This document shows positions 8,525 through 17,692 of a stretch of DNA of 54,856 nucleotides, in pieces. Location of the stretch: NCBI GenBank assembly GCA_937872315.1, contig CALMST010000385.1:1-54856 (forward strand). The letters are read 5' to 3'. Both the position numbers and the translations under genes were made by a program. How positions within the stretch are numbered: the stretch's first letter is position 1; the number at the start of each line of letters is the position of its first letter. The stretch comes from an uncultured Ignavibacteria bacterium. Its GTDB lineage: Bacteria; Bacteroidota; Ignavibacteria; Tepidaquicellales; Tepidaquicellaceae. The notes under the pieces were generated by a model. The model had not been told where the DNA came from, did no database searches, and was given only the letters and a program-made list of their open reading frames with translations.

Positions 8525-9859
8525 TTATGATTTATTATTAATATGCTTTTTGGTTTTATCAATTTTTTTCAATTGTTCAAGCGCTTCACTGACAAGAAAA
8601 AACGAACCGGTGATCAGCACAAGATCTTTTTTTTCAGCTTGTCCATTCACATATTCCAATGATTCAAAAACATTTTTTTTAATTCTGAATTTTTTCTTAT
8701 ATCTCATGACGGTGGAATACAGTTCTTCAGGTGTAGCCGCCCGGCTGTATTGTGTTTTTGTAAGAATTATTTCCGCATCCAGTTTTCCGATTTCACGGAT
8801 ACACTCTTTGTAATGTTTATCCTTCATCATGCTGAATATAATGTAAAGTTTATCATACGTGAAATATTTCAGATTACTTTGAATATTTAAAATACCCTGA
8901 TGATTATGAGAAATGTCAGAAACGATCTTGGGTGATTCGGAGATCTTCTCAAATCTTCCTTTTAATCCTGAATTATTTTTAATGTTTTGTAATCCTTTGA
9001 AAAATGCGTTTTTGCTGATTTTCAGGTTACAAGATTTTCCGAAAACTGACAGAGCTTTAGCTGAGACCGAAATATTTTTTAGCTGGTAATCACCCGGTGC
9101 AGGGAAAAAATATCTTTTCTTAAAACCCTCTTCAGTAAAAAAAAATCCTTTTTCATTTCTGTTTAAAATTCGGAATCCTTTTCCGTTCCGGATAAAAGTA
9201 ATTTCCGAGTTTTTTGTATCCGCAATGGCTTTAAGAATTTTTCCGGATTTCAGAGGGATGTGTCCAACCACAACGGGAATATTATTTTTTATAATCCCGC
9301 CTTTTTCCATGGTGATCTTTTCAACTGTTTTACCAAGCATTTCCGTATGATCAATCGATATTGCGGTTATGACCGATAGTACAGGATTAATAATATTTGT
9401 AGAATCTAATCGCCCGCCCAGACCCGTCTCTATTACCGCCACATCAACATTCATATATCTGAAATAATCAAATGCGATCGCAGTAGTTACTTCAAAAAAG
9501 CTCGGTCCGGTTTTTTGAATTTCCCTGTATAATTTATTGACAGTATTAATTATAAAATCTTTGGAAATAAATTTTCCGTTGATCAGAATTCTTTCTCTGA
9601 AATCAGTGATATGAGGTGAAGTATAAAGTCCGCACTTGCATCCTGATTCTGTCAGCACAGAATTTATGATGGAAGAGACTGATCCTTTGCCGTTGGTGCC
9701 TGCAATGTGAATAGTGGGATATTTATCCTGGGGATTTCCGAGATAATTCAGAAGTGAAGTAATGTTATTCAGATCATATTTAATTCCGGCTCTTTCCAGA
9801 TTAAACAGATATGAGATACATTTATTATAATCTTTAAATTTTTTCAGAGGCAAAGACAA
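8525..9859 (-). CDS. folC: Bifunctional folylpolyglutamate/dihydrofolate synthase
   Basis: Mur-ligase-family ATPase that adds glutamate to dihydropteroate and to reduced folates. The ATP-binding P-loop GTNGKGS is at 54-60, followed by TSPHITDFRERI for folate binding, VIETGLGGRLDSTN with the catalytic Glu and Asp, and ITAISIDHTEMLG. The C-terminal ligase domain contains SDISHNHQGI, where the family usually has DGAHNP. The length of 444 residues fits. It lies 9 nt downstream of ribH, so folate and riboflavin steps are transcribed together. Confidence 0.92.
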   Translation of the reverse strand: MSLPLKKFKDYNKCISYLFNLERAGIKYDLNNITSLLNYLGNPQDKYPTIHIAGTNGKGSVSSIINSVLTESGCKCGLYTSPHITDFRERILINGKFISKDFIINTVNKLYREIQKTGPSFFEVTTAIAFDYFRYMNVDVAVIETGLGGRLDSTNIINPVLSVITAISIDHTEMLGKTVEKITMEKGGIIKNNIPVVVGHIPLKSGKILKAIADTKNSEITFIRNGKGFRILNRNEKGFFFTEEGFKKRYFFPAPGDYQLKNISVSAKALSVFGKSCNLKISKNAFFKGLQNIKNNSGLKGRFEKISESPKIVSDISHNHQGILNIQSNLKYFTYDKLYIIFSMMKDKHYKECIREIGKLDAEIILTKTQYSRAATPEELYSTVMRYKKKFRIKKNVFESLEYVNGQAEKKDLVLITGSFFLVSEALEQLKKIDKTKKHINNKS

Positions 9860-9868
9860 GAATTATAA

Positions 9869-10354
9869 TTAAATCTTTTTCAAAAGACTAACCATTTCCA
9901 GGACGGTCAAAGCAGCTTCAAAGCCTTTATTATTGTCTTCGTCAGGAGGCATCAGACTTCGTTCATATGCCTGCTGAGGTGTGTAACAGGTAAGGACGCA
10001 GAATCCAAGAGGCATTTCATATTCAAAAGAAATAGTATTTAAATTAAATGAAACACTTTCACAAATATACTCAAAATGCGCCGTCTCCCCTTTTATGACA
10101 CATCCTATTGTGATAACGCCGTCATATTTTTTCTTATCTGAATTTATTCTGCAGATCTTTTTAAATACAGCCGGTATTTCAAATGCTCCCGGAACATAAA
10201 AAACATCTATATCTTCTTCTTCAACATTATTATTTTTAAGTGCGGTTAATGCTCCGTCCAGTAAATTCCCCGTAATGGGTTCGTTAAATCTGCTGATAAT
10301 AATTGCTATCTTCAGATCTTCATTATTCAATTCACCCTGAAATTTATTTGCCAT
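9869..10354 (-). CDS. ribH: 6,7-dimethyl-8-ribityllumazine synthase
   Basis: Penultimate enzyme of riboflavin synthesis, condensing the ribityl-aminouracil intermediate with dihydroxybutanone phosphate; it usually forms a 60-subunit shell or a pentamer. Visible family blocks are SRFNEPITGNLLDGA, VPGAFEIPAV, GCVIKGETAHFEYIC with the catalytic His, and the C-terminal KGFEAALTVLEM. One stretch is unusual: the normally conserved (G)VLTTxTxEQAxxR appears as CVLTCYTPQQAYER. Length (161) is normal. No other riboflavin gene is nearby. Confidence 0.93.
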   Translation of the reverse strand: MANKFQGELNNEDLKIAIIISRFNEPITGNLLDGALTALKNNNVEEEDIDVFYVPGAFEIPAVFKKICRINSDKKKYDGVITIGCVIKGETAHFEYICESVSFNLNTISFEYEMPLGFCVLTCYTPQQAYERSLMPPDEDNNKGFEAALTVLEMVSLLKKI

Positions 10355-10355
10355 A

Positions 10356-11186
10356 TCAGATAAATAATCTTCTTTTCATATTTATAATTTCATCCATTGA
10401 GATACAGTAATTCCCAAAGTTCCTTCCGTCATTTTTTACACCTCCGTGATAATCCGAACCCCCGCTTGTCAGAAGAAAATGCTCAGCTGCCATTTTGGAA
10501 AAATATTCAATATCACTTTTGGAATGAGAAGGATGAATGATCTCAATTCCGTCGAGACCTTCCTGAATCAGACTGATCAGGAGTTCATCTCTTACAAGTT
10601 TACCGGGATGTGCAATAAATGATAATCCACCCATTTCAGAAATGATCCTGATCACTTCAGAAGATTTAGGATTCGGTTTTTTTACAAATGCAGGTTTTCC
10701 GTCACCGATATATTTGATAAATGCATCATAATATGATTTCACAAAGCCCTCTTCATTAAGCTCCATAGCAATATGAGGTCTTCCTATAGAAGTCATTTCA
10801 CCTGCCTTAACTTTTATGTCATTGAAACTGATAGTGCTTCCCATCTCATTCAGCTTTCTAACGATCTTTTCATTCCTTCTGATTCTAAGATTCCTTGAAG
10901 CGGATAAAAACTCAAGTAATCTTTTATCTTTGTAGTCAATAAAATATCCCAGTATATGCACTTCCTGTTTATCCAGATCTGCGCTGATCTCAACTCCGGG
11001 TATTACCTGAATCCCGTTCTGATTTCCGTATATTATTGCTTCTTCAAGAGCATTTACATTGTCGTGATCAGTAATGCTGATAACAGATATTCCGTATTTT
11101 TTAGACAGGTCTATAAGCTGAATTGGAGATAAATTTCCGTCGGAATAATTTGTATGAAGATGCAGATCAGCTTTTACTGATTTCAT
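10356..11186 (-). CDS. PHP-domain metal-dependent phosphoesterase (RNase AM/YciV-like)
   Basis: Polymerase-and-histidinol-phosphatase family protein of 276 residues. The metal-binding motifs are in the expected order: ADLHLHTNYSDG, SITDHDNV, PGVEISAD, FIAHPGKL, EIIHPSHS and SGGSDYHG. This set matches the TrpH/YciV group, whose E. coli member is a 5'-to-3' exonuclease on short RNA and 3',5'-nucleotide bisphosphates. The gene ends 1 nt before ribH starts. The 115-bp gap upstream, after ftsZ, probably holds the promoter of the PHP-ribH-folC group, but no clear motif is seen. Confidence 0.88.
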   Translation of the reverse strand: MKSVKADLHLHTNYSDGNLSPIQLIDLSKKYGISVISITDHDNVNALEEAIIYGNQNGIQVIPGVEISADLDKQEVHILGYFIDYKDKRLLEFLSASRNLRIRRNEKIVRKLNEMGSTISFNDIKVKAGEMTSIGRPHIAMELNEEGFVKSYYDAFIKYIGDGKPAFVKKPNPKSSEVIRIISEMGGLSFIAHPGKLVRDELLISLIQEGLDGIEIIHPSHSKSDIEYFSKMAAEHFLLTSGGSDYHGGVKNDGRNFGNYCISMDEIINMKRRLFI

Positions 11187-11301
11187 TAAAGATCCTTGTC
11201 TAATTGAATTTCTTTAAGTTAAAATATTACTGCTCCTATAAAAAGGCTAAAGTGACATTATTTAATATTTTTTTACTTATCACTGCCTCTGTAAAAAGAG
11301 C

Positions 11302-12564
11302 TTAATCCATCTGTCTTCTTAAAAATGCAGGTTTTGAATAATCATCATATTCTGAATTTTCCAGATTCTCAAAATCATCTGTTTCATCAAATTCTTCATC
11401 TATCTTTTTCTTTTTGAGATTTTCGCTGAGGTCATCGTTTATTTCCAGTTTTCTTCTTATATAACCAGGTGTATCCAAAGTATGCAGTTCATCATGGTTT
11501 GGTAATACCGTTATTCTGCCGGAATTCGACAATCCCTTTTGCAGCTTTATTTCTCTTTCAGAATTATCATAAGCTGCCTCATCGCTGGAAGTATTTTCCG
11601 CAGACTGCTTATTGAATCCTGTAGCGATCACTGTGACCATTATTTCTTCAGCCATTTTTGCGTCATCCACAAGTCCAAAAATATATTTTGCATCTTCACC
11701 TGCCGCATTCTGAATTATTTCATTTATTCTTTCGATCTCACCCATGGTTATGTTTCCGTTACTGCAGATGTTAGCCAGTACGCACTTAGAACCTTCGATA
11801 TCTATTTCATCAAGAACAGGATTTACTAAAGCATCATTAGCGGCTCTTTCAGCTCTGTTTTCACCGGCTGCTATACCCGTGCCTATCATTGCATCTCCCA
11901 TGTCTTCCATTATGGTTCTTACATCAGCAAAATCAACATTGATCTCGCCTGTATCGGTAATGATCTTTGAAATACCTCTTGCGGCATTATATAAAACCCT
12001 GTCCGCAAGTTCAAATGCCCGGTTCTTCGGAAGATCTTTGGATATGATGCTGAGTATATTCTGATTAGGAATAATGATAAGACTGTCAACTTCATTTTTT
12101 AGTTTTTCCAGTCCTCTGTTGGCAAGTTCCATTCTGGGTTTACCTTCGAAGGTAAAAGGTTTTGTAACTATAGCGATCACCAAAGCACCCATGCTTCTTG
12201 CAATTCTTGCAACTGCCGGTGCACCGCCCGTTCCCGTACCTCCTCCCATTCCTGCTGTTACAAAAACCATATCGCTGCCTTCAAGAGCTTCTTCAATATC
12301 ATCCCTGCTTTCCTCAACGGCTTTATAACCAATTTCATCTTTCATTCCTGTTCCGAGTCCCTTGGTTATTCCTCTTCCGATCTGGATCTTTTTCTCTGCA
12401 TTATTCATCTGAAGTGCCTGAGAATCAGTATTTACTGCAATGAATTCGACCCCGTCAATTCCTTTATCAAGCATGGAGTTTAAAACATTGCCACCACCGC
12501 CTCCCACTCCGACAACTCTGATCTTTGCTCCGTTGTGAGTGTTATCTGATAATTTAATTGCCAT
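11302..12564 (-). CDS. ftsZ: Cell division GTPase FtsZ
   Basis: Tubulin-like GTPase that polymerises into the division ring. The N-terminal [13 protein letters not shown] loop and the tubulin signature [12 protein letters not shown] (105-116) bind GTP, and the T7 synergy loop reads [11 protein letters not shown]. After residue about 325 comes a charged, variable linker, and the last residues ([15 protein letters not shown]) form the conserved C-terminal peptide that docks to FtsA. It is the last gene of the dcw run. A GGGAAAG Shine-Dalgarno precedes the ATG, and a small TCCGC-TTT-GCGGA hairpin lies just upstream (12580-12592). Confidence 0.98.
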   Translation of the reverse strand: MAIKLSDNTHNGAKIRVVGVGGGGGNVLNSMLDKGIDGVEFIAVNTDSQALQMNNAEKKIQIGRGITKGLGTGMKDEIGYKAVEESRDDIEEALEGSDMVFVTAGMGGGTGTGGAPAVARIARSMGALVIAIVTKPFTFEGKPRMELANRGLEKLKNEVDSLIIIPNQNILSIISKDLPKNRAFELADRVLYNAARGISKIITDTGEINVDFADVRTIMEDMGDAMIGTGIAAGENRAERAANDALVNPVLDEIDIEGSKCVLANICSNGNITMGEIERINEIIQNAAGEDAKYIFGLVDDAKMAEEIMVTVIATGFNKQSAENTSSDEAAYDNSEREIKLQKGLSNSGRITVLPNHDELHTLDTPGYIRRKLEINDDLSENLKKKKIDEEFDETDDFENLENSEYDDYSKPAFLRRQMD

Positions 12565-12656
12565 TTTGCTTTCCCTTTCTCCGCTTTGCGGAAATTATAT
12601 TGTTATTTTTATTTTTTAATATTCTACTTTTCACTAATTTATATTTATTTTATTTT

Positions 12657-13946
12657 TTATAATTCATCAAACCATTGCTGTATCTTTTTAAATATTCCTG
12701 TTACTGTTAATGATTTTCTTTTATTTATCTTTTTTATTTCTGATAATTTGGAAATGTCATTCATGCTTTTTAATCTGTGCAGTACAAGCCCGACTCCAGT
12801 TGCAAATATCGGACTTTCAACTTCTTTTATGAGCCCCCCCTTTAATCCGGTCGGTATCCCCAGATTAACTTCCATGCCAAGTATGTCTTCCGCCAGCTCT
12901 TTTGTACCTTTTATTAATGATCCGCCGCCGGTTATTATAACTCCGGCATGGAGCTCTTTTGAGATCTGTGAATTCTGAATTTCTATTGCTGACAACTCAA
13001 AGATATCCTGCATTCTTGCCTGAATAATTCTAGCAAGTATACTTTTACTTGTTCGCTTTGGAACTTTTCCTTTTATAGATTCAACAATTATCTCATCGTC
13101 ATTCAAAATCTCAGATACCATTGCATATCCGTATTCTCTCTTAATTCTCTCTGCTTCATTTTCTGAAATTCCAAGCGCTTCAATAATGTCATTGGTCACA
13201 AGATTTCCGGCAATTCCAATTCCGGCAGTGTATTTCAACACACCTTTTTTAAAAACAGCTATGTCGGAAGTACCTCCTCCAATGTCTATCATTGCCACAC
13301 CTACTTTTTTTTCAGTTTCATCAAGAACTGAATAAGAAGAAGCAATAGGTTCCAGTACAATATCATCTATATCAATTCCGCAGCTGGTTACACATTTCGA
13401 AAGATCATCTATTGATGAAACCAGACCTGTGATTATATTAACTTTTGCCTCGAGCTTTATGCCGAACATTCCGACAGGATTATCAAATATCCCGTCCTTT
13501 CCGTCAATGATATATTCCTGAGGTATGACATCTATAATTGTAGTATCACTCGGCATTTTCATGATCTTTGCCTGCTCAATGAGCCGTATAATATCATCTT
13601 CCTGAATGATCCTGTCAGAATTATTTATTCCGATTATGCTGCTTGACTGAATGCATCTTATGTAATGTCCTGCTATTCCGACCGAAACGGAATTTATGTT
13701 GACACCGGAATTCAGTTCGGCTTCTTCAATTGCCAGCCTTATGCTGTCCGAGGTCTTATTCGGATTTACAACTATTCCTCTGTGAAGACCGAAAGAAGGA
13801 GCTTTTCCGATACCAAGTATATCAATGTTATTCTCATCTTTCATTCTTGCCACTATCACACAGATCTTTGTGGTGCCGACATCCAGACCGACAATTATCT
13901 CATCATCATTGAATTCGGAATTTATCTTTTTCTTCTTCTTGGCCAT
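12657..13946 (-). CDS. ftsA: Cell division protein FtsA
   Basis: Actin-like ATPase that tethers FtsZ filaments to the inner membrane and recruits later divisome proteins. The phosphate-1 loop is VGLDVGTTKICVIVA, followed by the SHS2-type 1C domain, the phosphate-2 motif VAMIDIGGGTSDIAVF and the adenosine motif VIITGGGSLIKG. The last 15 residues (TGIFKKIQQWFDEL) form an amphipathic membrane-targeting helix as in other FtsA proteins. The basic start (MAKKKKKINSEF) is short. It begins 2 nt after the ftsQ stop. Confidence 0.96.
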   Translation of the reverse strand: MAKKKKKINSEFNDDEIIVGLDVGTTKICVIVARMKDENNIDILGIGKAPSFGLHRGIVVNPNKTSDSIRLAIEEAELNSGVNINSVSVGIAGHYIRCIQSSSIIGINNSDRIIQEDDIIRLIEQAKIMKMPSDTTIIDVIPQEYIIDGKDGIFDNPVGMFGIKLEAKVNIITGLVSSIDDLSKCVTSCGIDIDDIVLEPIASSYSVLDETEKKVGVAMIDIGGGTSDIAVFKKGVLKYTAGIGIAGNLVTNDIIEALGISENEAERIKREYGYAMVSEILNDDEIIVESIKGKVPKRTSKSILARIIQARMQDIFELSAIEIQNSQISKELHAGVIITGGGSLIKGTKELAEDILGMEVNLGIPTGLKGGLIKEVESPIFATGVGLVLHRLKSMNDISKLSEIKKINKRKSLTVTGIFKKIQQWFDEL

Positions 13947-13948
13947 AA

Positions 13949-14719
13949 TTAATTATTTGAGTTTAGTATAACTTTATTTTCATATCTGAGATCTACATAT
14001 TTAACATCCTTCTTAAGATGATTGTCAAGAGACTGTTTCAGATAACTTTCAAATACTTCAATTCTGTTTAGAATAAGATCCTGATATTTAGAATTGGAAA
14101 TACTTTCATTTATTTTTCTTGGAAAATAAAATGGACTCGAATCTTCCGACATATAAACTATTACTTTATCAGAATCTGCCATGTTTACTTCTGAAACATA
14201 ATTGTATGTCGCCTTGCTTTTTCTGTAAGTATTTAAGATCAGAAACAGTGCAAGTCTGAGATCTTCCTTATTGTATTTCTTCATCGGGTCCGGTGTTATC
14301 TCCGTTCTGATGCCGCTTATTACAGGGAGATCATACATTTTTACCGAATTCTTAAAAGGGAATATTTCCAGTTCATCATCTATCAGCATAATTTCATTTT
14401 CACCGTTAACTATAGCCACCGGTCTTCTTTCAATTATCTCGATTTTTAATTCTGAAGGAAGCTCCAAACTGACAAATACTTTTTTTACTTCTTTATGATT
14501 TGAGATCCTGTTTCTGATCAGATCAATATTTACCTCTTCTGTAACGGCAGATGAATCATTTAATCTTGCAGCACTCAATATTTCTTCTCTGCTGATGGTA
14601 TAGTTTCCGGTAATTGTTATTTTGTTAATTTCGGTCTCACTTCTCCAGTTCAGAGATAAGATGACTATCAGAGCAATAAAAATTACAGTCAATATTAAAA
14701 TAACTTTTCCGCTCTTCAT
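13949..14719 (-). CDS. ftsQ: Cell division protein FtsQ/DivIB
   Basis: Bitopic inner-membrane divisome protein linking early and late assembly through FtsB and FtsL. It has a short cytoplasmic start, one membrane helix at about residues 6-24, then a POTRA domain (INKITITGNYTISREEILSA onward, about 32-100) and the FtsQ beta domain with PSELKIEIIERRPVAIV. Sequence conservation in this family is low, so the call rests on POTRA, topology and position between murC and ftsA. It overlaps the murC stop by 4 nt. Confidence 0.92.
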   Translation of the reverse strand: MKSGKVILILTVIFIALIVILSLNWRSETEINKITITGNYTISREEILSAARLNDSSAVTEEVNIDLIRNRISNHKEVKKVFVSLELPSELKIEIIERRPVAIVNGENEIMLIDDELEIFPFKNSVKMYDLPVISGIRTEITPDPMKKYNKEDLRLALFLILNTYRKSKATYNYVSEVNMADSDKVIVYMSEDSSPFYFPRKINESISNSKYQDLILNRIEVFESYLKQSLDNHLKKDVKYVDLRYENKVILNSNN

Positions 14720-16119
14720 AACGGCACTTTGATATTGGATTTTTCTTTTACCATTTTTACATAGTTACTGCAAATTTCGGTTATGTCTCCTGCTCCCATA
14801 AAAATAATCACATCTCCCTTTTCTGTAATCTCATCAAGCTTCTTTGATATCAAATTTTTATGTTCAAAATAAAATCCGGTATCCGTTCCGCCCGAGCCCG
14901 GTTTGAGTTTTAGATATTCATTAAGTATCAATTCGCTTGTGACTCCTTCTATCTCGGTTTCCCGCGCAGGATAAATTTTTGCAAGTATCAAAAAATCTGA
15001 CTGCTCAAATGATTTACCGAATTCTTCATGAAAATCCCTTGTCCTTGAATATAAATGCGGCTGAAAAACCGTAATTATCTTTCCCGGACATTGTTTCTTA
15101 ACGGCTGATAATGTTGCCATGACTTCTGACGGATGATGCGCATAATCATCATATATTTTTATTCCGTTATCAAACTTTAACTCGAGTCTTCTCTTTACTC
15201 CGAAAAAAGTTTTCATTGACTGATTGAACTTCTCACAATTAACACCGAATTCTTTAGACACAAGATAAGCCGCAGTGGAATTTAACACATTATGATCTCC
15301 GGGCACTTTTATCCTCAGATCATCTCTGTTGATCCTAAAGCTTATTCCCCTGGATCCGTATCCTGTCTCTTTAATAACCGTATCGTTTTCATCTCCGAAT
15401 CCGTAATAATTCACATTAGAAATATCTTTAAGCGTATCCCGTACATTTTGATCATCACCGCATGCAATTATATTAACATTTTCCTTGCTGCACTCTACGA
15501 ATTTTACAAAACAGTTTTTTATGTCGTTAAGATCTTCATATATATCAAGATGATCCTCCTCTATACTTGTAATGACTATAATATCGGATTTCAATTGTAA
15601 AAAACTTCTGTCATATTCATCAGCTTCTACTACTGCAATGTTACTGTTACCTATTCTGGATGATCCTCCGTCAAGAAAATCACTCAGTCCTCCGACAAAA
15701 ATTGTCGGATCAATTCCGTTCTCAATAAGTATTTTTGCTATCATTGCGGTAGTTGTTGTTTTACCGTGAGTTCCGCTTACAGATATCAGATATTTATCAT
15801 TTACAATGCTTCCGAGAGCAACCGCCCTTTTTACAATTTTTTTATTTAGTCTTTTTGCCTTTATAAATTCAGGATTATCCTCTTTTACCGCTGCTGAATA
15901 TATTACCAGTTCGGTATCATCCGGTAAATGATCATCATTGTGTCCTTCAAAACACTTTATATTCAGATTTTCAAGTCTTCCTGTAATAAGACTCATCGTC
16001 ATGTCACTGCCTGTAACCTCATAATCTTTGCGCACCAGATATTCCGCTATTCCGCTCATGCCTATTCCGCCGATACCGATCAGATGAACTTTCTTAATGC
16101 CTTCGAATATGTTTTTCAT
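14716..16119 (-). CDS. murC: UDP-N-acetylmuramate--L-alanine ligase
   Basis: Adds the first amino acid, L-Ala, to UDP-MurNAc in the cytoplasm. The N-terminal GIGGIGMSGIAEYL loop binds the UDP-sugar, GTHGKTTTT at 116-124 is the ATP loop, and DDYAHHPSEV, FQPHLYSRTRDF and IFMGAGDI mark the central and C-terminal domains. Length 467 is typical. It overlaps by 4 nt both the membrane protein gene upstream and ftsQ downstream, the tight packing of one operon. Confidence 0.97.
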   Translation of the reverse strand: MKNIFEGIKKVHLIGIGGIGMSGIAEYLVRKDYEVTGSDMTMSLITGRLENLNIKCFEGHNDDHLPDDTELVIYSAAVKEDNPEFIKAKRLNKKIVKRAVALGSIVNDKYLISVSGTHGKTTTTAMIAKILIENGIDPTIFVGGLSDFLDGGSSRIGNSNIAVVEADEYDRSFLQLKSDIIVITSIEEDHLDIYEDLNDIKNCFVKFVECSKENVNIIACGDDQNVRDTLKDISNVNYYGFGDENDTVIKETGYGSRGISFRINRDDLRIKVPGDHNVLNSTAAYLVSKEFGVNCEKFNQSMKTFFGVKRRLELKFDNGIKIYDDYAHHPSEVMATLSAVKKQCPGKIITVFQPHLYSRTRDFHEEFGKSFEQSDFLILAKIYPARETEIEGVTSELILNEYLKLKPGSGGTDTGFYFEHKNLISKKLDEITEKGDVIIFMGAGDITEICSNYVKMVKEKSNIKVPL

Positions 16120-16592
16120 TTATTTTTCTTTGTTTCAATATTTTTAGAAATAATACTGAATTCATTTGCTAATTCCACTTCATCCTGATAATCATTTAAT
16201 CTTATCTTGAATAATCTCTTTCTTCCGGTAAGTCTCAGTTTTACAAATCTTACAACGCTTCTGTCTTTTCTGCTTCTTCTCTTTTCTCTTGAAAATCTGA
16301 TTGCAAGTATCTCTGAGATCTTTACATCTCTCTTACCGAATCTGTTCTTGAAAATTATCTTATCATCACCTATAATTATCTCTCTGGCACGAATTGTATT
16401 TGCCAGAAGCATAGTCAGAAAAAATAATATGAATATTGCAATTATATAAATTATCGGATCCTTTACCACAACTTCAAAACTTGCATGAAAAAATCTGCCT
16501 TTAATTAATATATAAACGATGAGTGTAACAAAATAAATTATTAGCGACTTATAATAAAAATCCAGTTTATATTTATATATTCTTTCTTTCAA
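16116..16592 (-). CDS. Small membrane protein with PH-like domain, inside the dcw cluster
   Basis: 158 residues with two membrane helices at about 15-30 and 47-65, then a basic beta-rich domain (EIIIGDDKIIFKNRFGKR, then VRFVKLRLTGRKRLFKIRL) that looks like a bacterial PH (bPH) domain, and a Lys-rich tail. I do not know a named family. It is locked between murG and murC by 4-nt overlaps on both sides, so it is made in step with the cell-wall enzymes and may sit at the membrane with MurG, FtsW or the divisome; that role is inference. Standard dcw clusters do not list such a gene at this position. Confidence 0.75.
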   Translation of the reverse strand: MKERIYKYKLDFYYKSLIIYFVTLIVYILIKGRFFHASFEVVVKDPIIYIIAIFILFFLTMLLANTIRAREIIIGDDKIIFKNRFGKRDVKISEILAIRFSREKRRSRKDRSVVRFVKLRLTGRKRLFKIRLNDYQDEVELANEFSIISKNIETKKNK

Positions 16593-17692
16593 AAATCCTG
16601 CTTTTTATTTTTTACTAATTTCATTACTTCTCCTGCAATTTTAATAGCTGCTTCGGGATCCGCCAACTTTCCTGCGTTTGCTTTTATATTATTGGCCAGA
16701 TCATCATCAGTTAAAATTTTTGTAATATTAAATAATAACTTTTCTGCTGCCTCATTCTGTAATATCACCACAGCGCCACCCCTTTTCTCTATACTCCGGG
16801 CATTCAGTTCCTGATGATTCTCTGCCGAAGTCGGCAAAGGGATCAGGATCGCAACTGATTTCATATATGCAATTTCCATTATACTTGTGATCCCGGCTCT
16901 GCAGATAAGAATGTCGGCAGATGAATATGCTTTATCAATATTGTCAATGAACTCAACTATCTTTACCTTGTCAGCTAACTCACTGTATTTTTCACTGTAC
17001 TTTTCAAAATCACTCTTTCCCGTTTGCCATATTACATTTACATTAATTCTGTATATCTCTTCGAGTATCTTATCAATATTCTCATTTATTCCCCTGGCTC
17101 CCTGACTTCCTCCGAAAATAAATATTGTCTTGTTTTTACCGTCCAGTCCGAAAAATTCAGTTGACTGCTTTTTATCTGTTCTGATCAGCGAACTCCGGAT
17201 AGGGTGCGAAATTATTAAAACGTTATCCTTCCGTTTCAGATAATTTTTCGTCTCCTCAAAGTTGATCACAACTTTATTCGCTTTCCGTGACAGAAATTTT
17301 ATTGTCTTTCCCGCAAAAGAATTTCCTTCCTGTATCAGAGTCGGGATACCTAAAATATTAGCGGTGTAAATTACCGGTCCGCAAACGAATCCGCCTGTTC
17401 CTACGGCAACATCCGGCGCAAAATTTCTGATCAGTTTTCTGCATCTCATTAATGCCTTCAGAAACTTTACCGGAAGCAAAGTATTATTAAAGATCTTTGA
17501 TCTGTCTATACCTTTAATATCAATTGTCTCTAATCTGAAATTATTTGAAGGAACGATCTTCTCTTCTATTCTGCCCTTTGCGCCTATGAATAAAAATTCT
17601 GCTTCAGCATCTATCTTTCTTATCTCTTCTGCTATTGCTATTGCAGGAAATATATGTCCTCCAGATCCGCCGCCGGAAAATAGATATCTCAT
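16589..17692 (-). CDS. murG: Lipid II synthase MurG (UDP-GlcNAc transferase)
   Basis: Peripheral membrane GT28 glycosyltransferase that adds GlcNAc to lipid I to make lipid II. The N-terminal SGGGSGGHIFPAIAIAEE is the diphosphate-binding glycine loop, and TGGFVCGPV, GGSQGARGIN, CRAGITSIMEIA and IPLPTSAENHQELNA are the further family blocks. The length of 367 is normal. It shares one base with ftsW (TAATG) and overlaps the small membrane protein gene by 4 nt. Confidence 0.97.
   Translation of the reverse strand: MRYLFSGGGSGGHIFPAIAIAEEIRKIDAEAEFLFIGAKGRIEEKIVPSNNFRLETIDIKGIDRSKIFNNTLLPVKFLKALMRCRKLIRNFAPDVAVGTGGFVCGPVIYTANILGIPTLIQEGNSFAGKTIKFLSRKANKVVINFEETKNYLKRKDNVLIISHPIRSSLIRTDKKQSTEFFGLDGKNKTIFIFGGSQGARGINENIDKILEEIYRINVNVIWQTGKSDFEKYSEKYSELADKVKIVEFIDNIDKAYSSADILICRAGITSIMEIAYMKSVAILIPLPTSAENHQELNARSIEKRGGAVVILQNEAAEKLLFNITKILTDDDLANNIKANAGKLADPEAAIKIAGEVMKLVKNKKQDF

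Noticed and set aside
11187-11301. Intrinsic terminator after ftsZ
   Set aside because: The gap has A/T runs but no convincing stem-loop followed by a T-tract.
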